DNA of 64,000 bases from an uncultured Prevotella sp. (lineage in GTDB: Bacteria; Bacteroidota; Bacteroidia; Bacteroidales; Bacteroidaceae). Location: assembly GCA_905236455.1 (NCBI GenBank), contig CAJOPT010000097.1, positions 1-64,000 on the forward strand. Direction: 5' to 3'. Every line of letters begins with the position of its first letter. Position 1 is the first letter of the stretch. A program made the position numbers and the translations under genes. Positions 18,002 through 25,428 of this stretch are shown here, in pieces. The notes under the pieces are model-generated. The model was not told the DNA's origin. It saw only the letters and a list, made by a program, of their open reading frames with translations, and ran no database searches.

Positions 18002-18496
18002 GTGGATTTTGAAAATAAAGTAATGAGCCAGGAAATAGCTAACGAACTGTATGACTCTGGTCTGACGGTGGGAACGGCAGAGAGTTGTACAGGAGGACGT
18101 ATAGCCGGTGGTATTATCGCCGTACCTGGTGCCTCCAACTATTTTAAAGGCAGTGTGATATGTTATTCCGATGAGATAAAACGCAACCTGCTGCACGTGA
18201 GCGCAAGTACAATAGAAGAGCATACTGTTTTCTCGGAAGAAGTGGCAAAGGAGATGGTGGTCGGAGCAATCGATGCCCTGAATGTGACTTATGCAATCGC
18301 TGTCACTGGAGTGGCTGGACCTGGAGGTGCTCTGCCAGGTATTCCGGTCGGCACCATTTGGATAGCATGTGGCACAAAGGAGGACATAGTAACGCTGAAA
18401 CTTACAGAGGATTTCGGGCGTGATGTGAACCTGGATATCGCTACAAATAAGGCGTTAAAGCTCTTTCTTGATTATTTAAAACAAAAAAATCCTTAA
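18002..18496 (+). CDS. pncC: CinA C-terminal / nicotinamide-nucleotide amidase
   Basis: A stand-alone CinA C-terminal domain of 164 residues, the family that deamidates nicotinamide mononucleotide in pyridine nucleotide salvage. Motifs are GTAESCTGGRI, YSDEIKRNLL and AVTGVAGPGG. I chose the GTG at 18002 because MDFENKVMSQE matches the usual N-terminus of relatives; ATG 18023 is the alternative and would remove seven residues. It lies 33 bases after tsaD on the same strand. The N-terminal MoaB-like CinA domain is absent. Confidence 0.85.
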   Translation: MDFENKVMSQEIANELYDSGLTVGTAESCTGGRIAGGIIAVPGASNYFKGSVICYSDEIKRNLLHVSASTIEEHTVFSEEVAKEMVVGAIDALNVTYAIAVTGVAGPGGALPGIPVGTIWIACGTKEDIVTLKLTEDFGRDVNLDIATNKALKLFLDYLKQKNP

Positions 18497-18521
18497 AACA
18501 CAAGATTATTTGAGGAAAAGT

Positions 18522-18552
18522 TTTGCTATTTAAGGAAATCTTAGTAATTTTG
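18522..18552 (+). promoter_or_regulatory. rpmB-rpmG promoter
   Basis: TTTG (18522-18525), 19 bases, TAATTTTG (18545-18552): a full match. Predicted leader about 45 bases. Confidence 0.75.
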
Positions 18553-18603
18553 CACCCTGTTTGGAATAGGTATCAATTAACGAATACAAAAAAGTAGATA
18601 GAA

Positions 18604-18867
18604 ATGTCTAAGATTTGTCAAATTACAGGAAAGAAGGCACAGGTAGGAAACAATGTGTCTCACTCAAAACACCGTACAAAGAGGCGCTTTGATGTCAACC
18701 TGTTTAAGAAGAAGTTCTACTATGTAGAAGAAGACTGCTGGATTAGCCTTAAGATTAGTGCAGCTGGTTTACGTCTGATAAATAAAATTGGTCTTGACGC
18801 AGCGCTCAAGCAGGCTGTTGCTAAGGGACATGTGGATTGGAAGGACATTAAAGTAATAGGAGATTAA
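18604..18867 (+). CDS. rpmB: 50S ribosomal protein L28
   Basis: bL28, 87 residues. The N-terminus [20 protein letters not shown] and the basic [19 protein letters not shown] are diagnostic. It is the first gene of a three-gene ribosomal operon with its own strong promoter, followed 5 bases later by rpmG. Confidence 0.97.
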   Translation: MSKICQITGKKAQVGNNVSHSKHRTKRRFDVNLFKKKFYYVEEDCWISLKISAAGLRLINKIGLDAALKQAVAKGHVDWKDIKVIGD

Positions 18868-18872
18868 TCATT

Positions 18873-19064
18873 ATGGCATCTAAAAAGGCAAAAGGCAATA
18901 GAGTTCAGGTCATCTTGGAGTGTACTGAGATGAAGAATAGTGGACTGCCAGGAACGAGCCGTTATGTAACGACTAAGAATCGTAAGAACACTCCTGAGCG
19001 TCTTGAGTTGAAGAAATATAATCCAATCCTTAAGCGAATGACCGTTCATAAGGAGATTAAGTAA
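18873..19064 (+). CDS. rpmG: 50S ribosomal protein L33
   Basis: bL33, 63 residues ([18 protein letters not shown], then [20 protein letters not shown]). The zinc-binding Cys pairs of the C+ form are lacking: only one Cys (in LECTEM) is present, so this is the zinc-independent form. It lies between rpmB and the DUF4295 gene. Confidence 0.96.
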   Translation: MASKKAKGNRVQVILECTEMKNSGLPGTSRYVTTKNRKNTPERLELKKYNPILKRMTVHKEIK

Positions 19065-19086
19065 TAACGTAAAAAGCATTTGAGAA

Positions 19087-19245
19087 ATGGCAAAGAAAGC
19101 GGTTGCTACCCTCCATGAAGGATCTACGGACGGTCGCGCATATACAAAAGTTATTAAAATGGTGAAGAGCCCAAAGACCGGTGCTTATGTTTTTGATGAG
19201 CGCATGGTTCCAAATGAGGCTGTTAAGGATTTCTTTAAGAACTAA
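19087..19245 (+). CDS. DUF4295 small ribosome-associated protein (bL38-like)
   Basis: A 52-residue basic protein (MAKKAVATLHEGSTDGRAYT; KVIKMVKSPKTGAYVFDERM; VPNEAVKDFFKN). It starts 22 bases after rpmG and is followed by the operon terminator. The family is DUF4295, found next to L28 and L33 in Bacteroidetes. From memory, a Bacteroidetes-specific ribosomal protein named bL38 was seen in the Flavobacterium johnsoniae ribosome structure and I believe it is this family; I could not check that. Its operon position alone strongly suggests ribosome binding. Confidence 0.85.
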   Translation: MAKKAVATLHEGSTDGRAYTKVIKMVKSPKTGAYVFDERMVPNEAVKDFFKN

Positions 19246-19263
19246 GCTATAAAGCATCATAAT

Positions 19264-19305
19264 AAAGAAAGAGGCTGTACTCAAATAGTATAGCCTCTTT
19301 CTTTT
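19264..19305 (+). terminator. Rho-independent terminator of the L28 operon
   Basis: AAAGAAAGAGGCT (19264-19276) pairs with AGCCTCTTTCTTT (19292-19304), a 13-bp stem with a 15-base loop. The pairing is symmetrical enough to work on both strands. Confidence 0.9.
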
Positions 19306-19364
19306 GTGGTTTCAACCAACAACCCTTATAGTGTAATCATAACTGTTATACTTACAAAAGTATA

Positions 19365-20621
19365 TTATCTTGTTGATATCTCCTGATAGCCGACGAGCAG
19401 GTCTGTCCTGCCGCCTGGCGCACGGTAGTAAGCAAGTGCCTGGTATTTGTTCTCGGTCTGATAAAAGCTACCTTCGGTAGGACAAATGTGTACCTTGCCT
19501 TCAGCATCGAGGGTCACGTATTGGTAAGAATAGTATCCGAGCTTCAGCCGCACCACGGTCTCGTATGTCTTTGTGTCGTCGTTATATGTCAACCGATATT
19601 GTGGAAGAAAACGGTCGCAGGTCCAGTTGCCGTTTACATATACGTCGTCTTTAAGTCTCTCAGGACACTGAAGCTGAAAATGCACAGACATGTAGTCGCT
19701 CGTGAAGTCTGAGTCGACATTGTCGGAGTTTCGTATGAGGAAGGCGCCGTTGGCATCCTCGTCATATATGTAGTTGGGGCGTGGCTGTGAGAGGTATGGA
19801 TATGCATGATATTCCTCACCGTCCCATCTTATCTTGTCAATACCCATGGATGCTACGTCTGTACTGAGAATCTCAAACTTGCGGTATTCGTTCCCGGCGT
19901 CAAAGATAAGGTTTTTGTTATGATCCCAGCGTAACCTGTCCGGCATGATGTACTGGGGGCTTGGATTCCAGCAGGCATTGTCCCATCGTCCGTTTTGCAG
20001 GACAACCGTCTTTATCTGCTCCTGATGGTTGGTGACACTGATGGTGCTGTAGGCAAGCTCCATCGACACTTGCTGATGTGAGTTGTTGATGTCTATGTCT
20101 GTGTTTGTCGTCACAGACAAGCCCAGTCCCATCAGTGGTTCTACCACCATAAAGCATGCGGTAAGCACAGGTGTGTCATCATTGTCCTCATCACATACCG
20201 TCAGCTTGTAGTTGCCGCTCATCTTGATGCGACACTTCTCGTTTGGTATTTGCAGGCTATAGTGTGTGTAGAGCACGTTTGTGAGCAGTGACTCTTGCAC
20301 ATCGTCAATGGTGTTCCCACTGGAGAAACCGTCACAATAGTCGCTTGCGAACAGTTCCTCCGATGGTCGCCAGTCGGCTTCGCAATGTTCCAGCTTGTAA
20401 GTGTAACGGTGATACTCATGGGTCATGTCATCAAAGCTGATGTCAACATACCCGTTGGACAAATCCATTACGGGCATGCTTGACAGCCACTTGCCGTTGG
20501 CTATAACCTGCAGTGATTGTATACCTTCGCTTAAGATCTCATGTCTTTGGGCGAAGCTATGGGCACACCAACCATTAAGTGTGGTAATCATCAGGATGAG
20601 AATAGCCTTTCTGAAAACCAT
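19365..20621 (-). CDS. DUF5103 / type IX secretion plug-like protein
   Basis: A 418-residue exported protein with a signal peptide (LILMITTLNGWCAHSFAQ). It matches the DUF5103 family: SGVNxxSNGN-like early strand pattern, RYTYKLEHCEADWRPSE, then a C-terminal Ig-like half with VYVNGNWTCDRFLPQYRL and YYSYQYVTLDAEG. Members include Plug, the periplasmic protein that caps the SprA translocon of the type IX secretion system. It starts 18 bases downstream of serS and probably shares its mRNA. Other T9SS genes are not in this window, so function here is by family only. Confidence 0.75.
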   Translation of the reverse strand: MVFRKAILILMITTLNGWCAHSFAQRHEILSEGIQSLQVIANGKWLSSMPVMDLSNGYVDISFDDMTHEYHRYTYKLEHCEADWRPSEELFASDYCDGFSSGNTIDDVQESLLTNVLYTHYSLQIPNEKCRIKMSGNYKLTVCDEDNDDTPVLTACFMVVEPLMGLGLSVTTNTDIDINNSHQQVSMELAYSTISVTNHQEQIKTVVLQNGRWDNACWNPSPQYIMPDRLRWDHNKNLIFDAGNEYRKFEILSTDVASMGIDKIRWDGEEYHAYPYLSQPRPNYIYDEDANGAFLIRNSDNVDSDFTSDYMSVHFQLQCPERLKDDVYVNGNWTCDRFLPQYRLTYNDDTKTYETVVRLKLGYYSYQYVTLDAEGKVHICPTEGSFYQTENKYQALAYYRAPGGRTDLLVGYQEISTR

Positions 20622-20639
20622 TCCTTGTGAGTTCTTTTA

Positions 20640-21968
20640 TTAGAAAACCTTGTCGTCAAGAATCTCGAAGCCGCAATATGGAACGAGACATTTAGGGACG
20701 CGGATACCGTCAGGTGTCTGGTTGTTTTCTATGATAGCCGCAACGATGCGGGGCAAGGCAAGGGCAGAGCCGTTAAGGGTGTGGCAAAGCTCTATCTTCT
20801 TGTCCTCGGCATGACGGTAGCGGCACTTCAGACGGTTTGCCTGATATGTGTCGAAATTACTTACCGACGAAACCTCAAGCCAGCGTTTCTGAGCTTCGGA
20901 ATATACCTCGAAGTCATAGCAGATGGCTGAAGTGAAACTCTGGTCACCGCCGCACAAGAGCAGTATGCGATAGGGGAGCTCAAGTTTCTTTAGCAGCCCT
21001 TCTACGTGCTCAAGCATCTCCTTGTGACTCTCTTTGGAGTGCTCAGGGGTGTCGATACGTACAATCTCTATCTTAGAGAACTCATGCAGGCGGTTCAAAC
21101 CGCGTACATCCTTGCCGTAGCTTCCAGCCTCTCTGCGGAAGCACTCAGTGTAAGCGCAGTTCTTTATAGGAAGGTCTTTCTCATCGAGGATGACGTCACG
21201 ATAGATATTCGTAACAGGAACCTCGGCTGTCGGGATAAGATAGAAGTCATCTTCCTCGCAGTGATACATCTGACCTTCTTTGTCTGGCAGCTGACCGGTG
21301 CCGTAACCGGAGGCGGCGTTCACTACCGTAGGCGGCATCAGCTCAGTATATCCGCTCTTGCGTGCCTCGTCAAGGAAGAAGTTTATCAAGGCGCGCTGCA
21401 GGCGGGCACCTTTACCGACATATACAGGGAATCCCGCACCGGTAATCTTTACTCCTAAGTCGAAGTCTATAAGGTTGTATTTCTTGGCAAGCTCCCAGTG
21501 AGGCAGCTTCGCCTCACCGTTCTCTGGTGCGACACTCCAGTTTCCTACGGTGTCTCCTTCCTTACATTCACAGAGGTTGCTCTTCACAACGTGGTTGTCA
21601 TTGGCTGTCTTTCCCTCAGGAACCTCATCGTATGGTATGTTAGGAATCTGGCAGAGAAGGGTGGTGAGCTCACGCTCGGCACTTTCCATCTCTTCCTTTA
21701 GAGCTTTCTCCGACTGTTTCATTTCGCTCACGCGGGCTTTCACTTGTTCGGCCTCTTCGCGCTTTCCGTCTTTCATCAGACCGCCAATCTGTTTTGAGAG
21801 CTGGTTGCTCTCTGCTTTCGTCGCATCCATCTTTTGCTGGGCTTCACGACGACGTTTGTCTACTGCCAATACGTTTTCTATGGCTTCTCTCGCACCGTCG
21901 AAGTGTTTCTTCTCCAATCCGCGGATCACTCGCTCGGTGTCGTCTTTTATAAGATTCAATGTAAGCAT
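20640..21968 (-). CDS. serS: seryl-tRNA synthetase
   Basis: SerRS (442 residues) charges tRNA-Ser. The N-terminal long antiparallel coiled coil that grips the tRNA variable arm is at about residues 30-110 (RRREAQQKMDATKAESNQLS). Class II motif 2 is FRREAGSYGKDVRGLNRLHE and motif 3 is in NGSALALPRIVAAIIENNQ. It has its own promoter in the 102-bp gap after queC and is followed by the plug-like gene. Confidence 0.97.
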   Translation of the reverse strand: MLTLNLIKDDTERVIRGLEKKHFDGAREAIENVLAVDKRRREAQQKMDATKAESNQLSKQIGGLMKDGKREEAEQVKARVSEMKQSEKALKEEMESAERELTTLLCQIPNIPYDEVPEGKTANDNHVVKSNLCECKEGDTVGNWSVAPENGEAKLPHWELAKKYNLIDFDLGVKITGAGFPVYVGKGARLQRALINFFLDEARKSGYTELMPPTVVNAASGYGTGQLPDKEGQMYHCEEDDFYLIPTAEVPVTNIYRDVILDEKDLPIKNCAYTECFRREAGSYGKDVRGLNRLHEFSKIEIVRIDTPEHSKESHKEMLEHVEGLLKKLELPYRILLLCGGDQSFTSAICYDFEVYSEAQKRWLEVSSVSNFDTYQANRLKCRYRHAEDKKIELCHTLNGSALALPRIVAAIIENNQTPDGIRVPKCLVPYCGFEILDDKVF

Positions 21969-22019
21969 ATATGAATATCTTTATAATGTATATTTATATT
22001 AGCATTTCTAAATTGTTTG

Positions 22020-22051
22020 CAAAAGTACAAAAAAAAGATGATTCGTACAAA
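22020..22051 (-). promoter_or_regulatory. serS promoter
   Basis: Minus strand TTTG (22051-22048), 20 bases, TACTTTTG (22027-22020): a full match; leader about 45 bases. Confidence 0.7.
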
Positions 22052-22070
22052 GAATTCCCGATTTCAATTC

Positions 22071-22727
22071 TCAATTCTCTTCATATTCTGTCTGGTCCTC
22101 AATACCGGCTTTCTCCAAAGCCTCCTTGCGCTCCACGCATGTGCCGCATTTGCCACAATGACGCTCACCGCCCTTGTAGCACGACCATGTCTCGGAATAG
22201 TCTATGCCCAGTGACTTTCCGCGGCGGGCAATGTCTTCCTTGGTTATGTTGGTGTATGGGGTGTGAAGCCTTACCTTGACATACGTTCCGGCTTCTGCGG
22301 CGGAGTCAAAGGCGTTAACAAACTCCGGGGTACAATCTGGATATATGGTGTGGTCGCCGCCATGGTTCGCCATCATTACATACTTCAATCCGTTCGACTC
22401 TGCTATGCCAACGGCAATGGACAGCATGATGCCGTTGCGGAAAGGTACCACAGTTGACTTCATGTTCTCGTCTTCGTAATGACCTTCCGGGATAGCCTCG
22501 CTGCCTTCTAAGAGTGAGCTTTTGAAATACTTCGACATGAACTCCAATGGTATCACAATGTGTGGAATGCCAAGACGCTCACAATGTAACTTTGCAAAAG
22601 GTATCTCCTTTGCGTTGTGATTACTGCCATAGTCGAATGACACAGCCAAGGCTATACGTGCCTGCTCGTCATATAATAACGTGATGGAATCCATTCCACC
22701 GCTTACAATAATAATACTATCTTTCAT
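22071..22727 (-). CDS. queC: 7-cyano-7-deazaguanine synthase (QueC)
   Basis: QueC (218 residues) converts 7-carboxy-7-deazaguanine to preQ0 with ATP and ammonia, in queuosine synthesis. The PP-loop ATP motif IIVSGGMDSITLLYD is at the N-terminus, and the C-terminal zinc site is CYKGGERHCGKCGTCVERK (four Cys). Queuosine is also represented in this window by queH at 49646. The gene lies 19 bases after the secreted protein gene upstream. Confidence 0.95.
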   Translation of the reverse strand: MKDSIIIVSGGMDSITLLYDEQARIALAVSFDYGSNHNAKEIPFAKLHCERLGIPHIVIPLEFMSKYFKSSLLEGSEAIPEGHYEDENMKSTVVPFRNGIMLSIAVGIAESNGLKYVMMANHGGDHTIYPDCTPEFVNAFDSAAEAGTYVKVRLHTPYTNITKEDIARRGKSLGIDYSETWSCYKGGERHCGKCGTCVERKEALEKAGIEDQTEYEEN

Positions 22728-22746
22728 CTCTCTGAGTGATTGTGTG

Positions 22747-23301
22747 TTAGTATATGCTGTTAAAGTTTAATATTATTAGTTTCATTGCCTCGGCTGCCCC
22801 TAAGATATACTCAGCCGACGACATGTACATCGACTCTCCCGTTCGGGCAGGTACCGACTTTATGAGTTTGCCGTTGTCGTAATAGAAACGCCACTCAATG
22901 GTGTTACCATCGGTGTCTAAACCACGCTGATAGCAGAACAACAGGGCTCCTGTGTCGGGGTCAAACAGCATCTCACGGTATACCTTGCTACTCCTTTCTG
23001 AAGTCTCCCGGGTCAGTAGTGGCCTTGCTGTGTTAAAGTCTGCTCTCTCATAATCGTCACTTATGTCCAAGAACACCTCAGTGTTTGTCAGTACCACACC
23101 TCCGCCAGCATAGTTTGCCCGTGACTTGAACTCGAGAGTGTGACAACCATGTTCCATCCATTCGTCAGTGTTCTTCCACTTTGCAATCTCCTGAGCGTAG
23201 TTGTATTGCTCACGAATCTTTTTTACCTTAGCCTCAACTGATTGTGCTGATACTATCTGCGGAAGCAACAGTGTCATGATGATTAATAATAGCTTTCTCA
23301 T
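22747..23301 (-). CDS. secreted hypothetical protein, 184 residues
   Basis: I do not recognise a named family. A signal peptide (LLLIIMTLLLPQIVSAQS) precedes a short helical region (VEAKVKKIREQYNYAQEIAK) and a beta-rich domain containing VLTNTEVFLDISDDYERADF and GALLFCYQRGLDTDGNTIEW. The strand-rich pattern recalls small periplasmic or surface-associated Bacteroidales proteins. It is upstream of queC with a 19-base gap, so cotranscription is likely but a functional link to queuosine is not evident. Confidence 0.65.
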   Translation of the reverse strand: MRKLLLIIMTLLLPQIVSAQSVEAKVKKIREQYNYAQEIAKWKNTDEWMEHGCHTLEFKSRANYAGGGVVLTNTEVFLDISDDYERADFNTARPLLTRETSERSSKVYREMLFDPDTGALLFCYQRGLDTDGNTIEWRFYYDNGKLIKSVPARTGESMYMSSAEYILGAAEAMKLIILNFNSIY

Positions 23302-23379
23302 AATTTTATCTTGTCAGAAATTACACACTTACTCTCAATGCCGTAAATTAAAAGCGGCAGAATATCATTAATGACATCG

Positions 23380-23387
23380 CAAAGGTA
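23380..23387 (-). promoter_or_regulatory. -7 box upstream of the secreted protein gene
   Basis: Minus-strand TACCTTTG, 79 bases upstream of the start codon. No good -33 box. Confidence 0.45.
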
Positions 23388-23429
23388 AGAAAAAAAATCA
23401 AATTATTTTCCATAATCCCAAAAAGTTAT

Positions 23430-23437
23430 TATCTTTG
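23430..23437 (+). promoter_or_regulatory. -7 box facing the DUF3791 remnant
   Basis: Plus-strand TATCTTTG, 29 bases before ATG 23466 of the frameshifted gene. It is divergent from the box at 23380. Confidence 0.45.
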
Positions 23438-23465
23438 CATAGCTTAACCTGTTTCTTACTTTAAA

Positions 23466-23702
23466 TGGACGTGTCATGTGAAATCTCATTGAAATATCAA
23501 AGCTACAGGTAATTATGACTTTTTGGCTACCTGTGTAGAAGCTACTGCTCATACATTAGGTGTTGGCTATAAGGAGGTGTACGATCGAATGGAAAAGGTT
23601 AATATGATAGACGAATACATCTACCCCTGTTATGAGACTCTCCATACAGAGAGTCGTGAGAATATCGCCAAAGGTATGATAGAGTGTTTTCGTTTTTGGT
23701 AA
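23466..23702 (+). pseudogene. frameshifted DUF3791-like gene
   Basis: The first frame (ATG 23466) gives MDVSCEISLKYQSYR and stops. In another frame the rest of a coherent small protein follows: DFLATCVEATAHTLGVGYKE, VYDRMEKVNMIDEYIYPCYE, TLHTESRENIAKGMIECFRF, W, then TAA at 23700-23702. Removing about 10 bases (near GCTACAGGTA) would join KYQ directly to NYDFLATC. The pattern resembles DUF3791 proteins of Bacteroidales, often beside toxin-like DUF3990 genes; that identification is from memory. Too broken to appear as one ORF. Confidence 0.6.
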
Positions 23703-23925
23703 ATTTGATAAAGCCATTATTGGTTGTAAAGCCATCCTTATCGGACTCATAACAGCCCTTGTCTGTGAAGGTTATGTAATGAGCATCGTCGTTCTTGTTC
23801 GTCTTTGCTCCGTTCTTGACAATCATCACACGCTTGTATAGATAAGTTTTCTGTGCAAACATGGCTTTTGTTCCTGCTATAGATAGCAAGAAGGAACAAA
23901 TCATGAGAAAATTTAACTGTTTCAT
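23599..23925 (-). pseudogene. 3'-truncated secreted-protein gene
   Basis: Minus-strand ORF of 108 residues with a signal peptide (FLMICSFLLSIAGTKAMFAQ) and a typical small secreted domain (AHYITFTDKGCYESDKDG, FIKFTKNEN). After about residue 74 the frame runs into the antisense of the DUF3791 remnant (ending 23702), so the last 34 residues are probably not native. Two unrelated genes therefore overlap tail to tail by about 100 bases, indicating a deletion or recombination junction near 23690-23710. Confidence 0.5.
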
Positions 23926-24255
23926 ACGCCTTTATTCTTAGTTAATACTAAATCCTTTTTTCAACAAGTTTGCACTAACTCATGGATATGAAAAGAGTGC
24001 GCTCCTGCCATATCCCACTCAGGTTCACCACAAACCTCAAATCTGTATGGAGAAGACGCACTCTTGGTACGTACTCCAAACCAGATTTGATTCATTGCTC
24101 GTCGTTCCATTCCGAGGTGGTGATTCGAGTGGGAATTTGAGCAAATAAAAAGTGGTGTTTCAAAAGAAACACGGTACAAATATTCTTCGTAATCACAAAG
24201 AAAAAGAGAAGGATTTTGAATGACTGACTTTACAAATTCAACAAATTCAACCCGC

Positions 24256-24372
24256 TCGGTTGGATTTGCAATCCAACCACTATGAATAGAAGGATTTTCA
24301 ATCCGTAATAAAGCTTTTTCAGCATTACAAACGCCTATACTCAATGTGGTCGGATTGCAAATCCTACTGAGC
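24256..24372. repeat. cluster of GGATT/GCAAATCC palindromes
   Basis: GGTTGGATTTGCAATCCAACC (24256-24276), a related AAGGATTTTCAATCC (from about 24291) and TCGGATTGCAAATCCTAC near 24350 recur within 120 bases. Each is a near-perfect hairpin with a 9-bp stem in the best copy. A fourth copy lies near 25071-25091 inside the inverted-repeat element. They look like REP-type intergenic palindromes. Confidence 0.6.
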
Positions 24373-24483
24373 GACGGGAAGGTTTCCGCGGCTGCAGCAC
24401 CCCCCAAATGTGATAGCGTGACAGCAGAAATGTAAAAAACAAATATTGTTTTTAGCAGAAACCATGATAGCATACTTTTGCTT

Positions 24484-25373
24484 TGCTAAAAACTAATTTT
24501 TAAAAAACGTATTTTTGCGTCACGCGTCACACTTTGGGGTAAAGTTTAAAGGAGGTCCCGCATCAAGTGCGGGATGTGGGAATGGGTTGTGCGGGATGAG
24601 GTTTTAGAGGTTAAAGACGGCGGAGCGATTATGTAAAAGCAAAGCTTCTGGCGGAAAGTTGTTACAAGAATTTTAAAAGTTGTAACAACTTTTTTCTCAA
24701 AGCATAGCTATTGTAATTGAAGATGTATGCTTTAGCAAGTCTATATGATAGCTCTGCGATGTCAATATCAATGCTAATGGAGATCTCGCATCGAGTGTGG
24801 GATGAGGGAAAAGGGGGTACGGGATGAGGTGTTTTTATGGGTGTCGTGTCGCATTTGCGTCACAGGTTTGCCAACAGGCAGGCTAGAATGTTCCCAAAAA
24901 TGCGATGTGACGCACGTGAGACGCACCCGAAATGCCTATTTTTAAGCGAAATATGCCATTTTGAGATTAAATACCCCTTGATTATCAAGTATTTACGGGT
25001 AATACTTTAGCTGTGACGCAAGTGTGACAGGTTTCCTGTATTTAGCATTTCAAATGCTAATACTCAATACGGTTGGATTGCAAATCCAACCGCGCGAGGA
25101 GCGGGTTGTAACGGCAGCCTTACGGCTGGAAATTAAACAAAATGAAAACAAAATTTCATAGGAGTCTTTTATATATCAGGAGTCTTCTCTCTCTTAAAAA
25201 CATATCATTCAGGTTAATTTTGAATCCTTTTTGTGAAATTTCTTGCTGAAGCAAGCGTACTGAAGAAACGGTTTCTTTGCGAGCGAAGCGAGTAAACTTG
25301 ATCTCCTTTAAACTTTGCACTAAAGTGTGACGCGTGACGCAAATTTACATTTTTCTAAAACTGGTTTTTAGCA
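24484..25373. mobile_element. 890-bp non-coding element with 74-bp terminal inverted repeats
   Basis: The left arm (24484-24557) and the reverse complement of the right arm (25373-25300) agree at about 63 of 74 positions, including an uninterrupted core GCGTCACGCGTCACACTTT. No ORF longer than about 60 codons lies between them. The interior carries further GTGACGC-type words, hairpins (CCCGCA-TCAAG-TGCGGG; CAGCC-TTAC-GGCTG) and one GGATTGCAAATCC palindrome. No clear target-site duplication is seen. It could be a non-autonomous element, a decayed mobile element, or a structural site; no transposase or integrase is present here. Confidence 0.5.
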
Positions 25374-25428
25374 GATTGCATTCTATGTTAAATTCCTAAT
25401 ATTTTTCTTTGGTACGCTCTTTGCCAAA

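Larger units (their letters stand above)
23926..25428. other. 1.5-kb region without a convincing gene
   Basis: No ORF here looks protein-like. The longest (minus strand, 23961-24473, 170 codons) is built from translated palindromes and AAATTCAACA-type slippage repeats. The region holds several GGATTGCAAATCC palindromes, CCCGCA-TCAAG-TGCGGG hairpins, and the 890-bp element described separately. Base composition and repeat content differ sharply from the flanking genes. Confidence 0.6.

Noticed and set aside
23961-24473. 170-codon minus-strand ORF with a hydrophobic start
   Set aside because: Its residues are largely translated palindromes and short slippage repeats (RICNPTT, WIANPTERVEFVEFV), and such ORFs arise from interspersed repeats; no domain or conserved pattern is seen.
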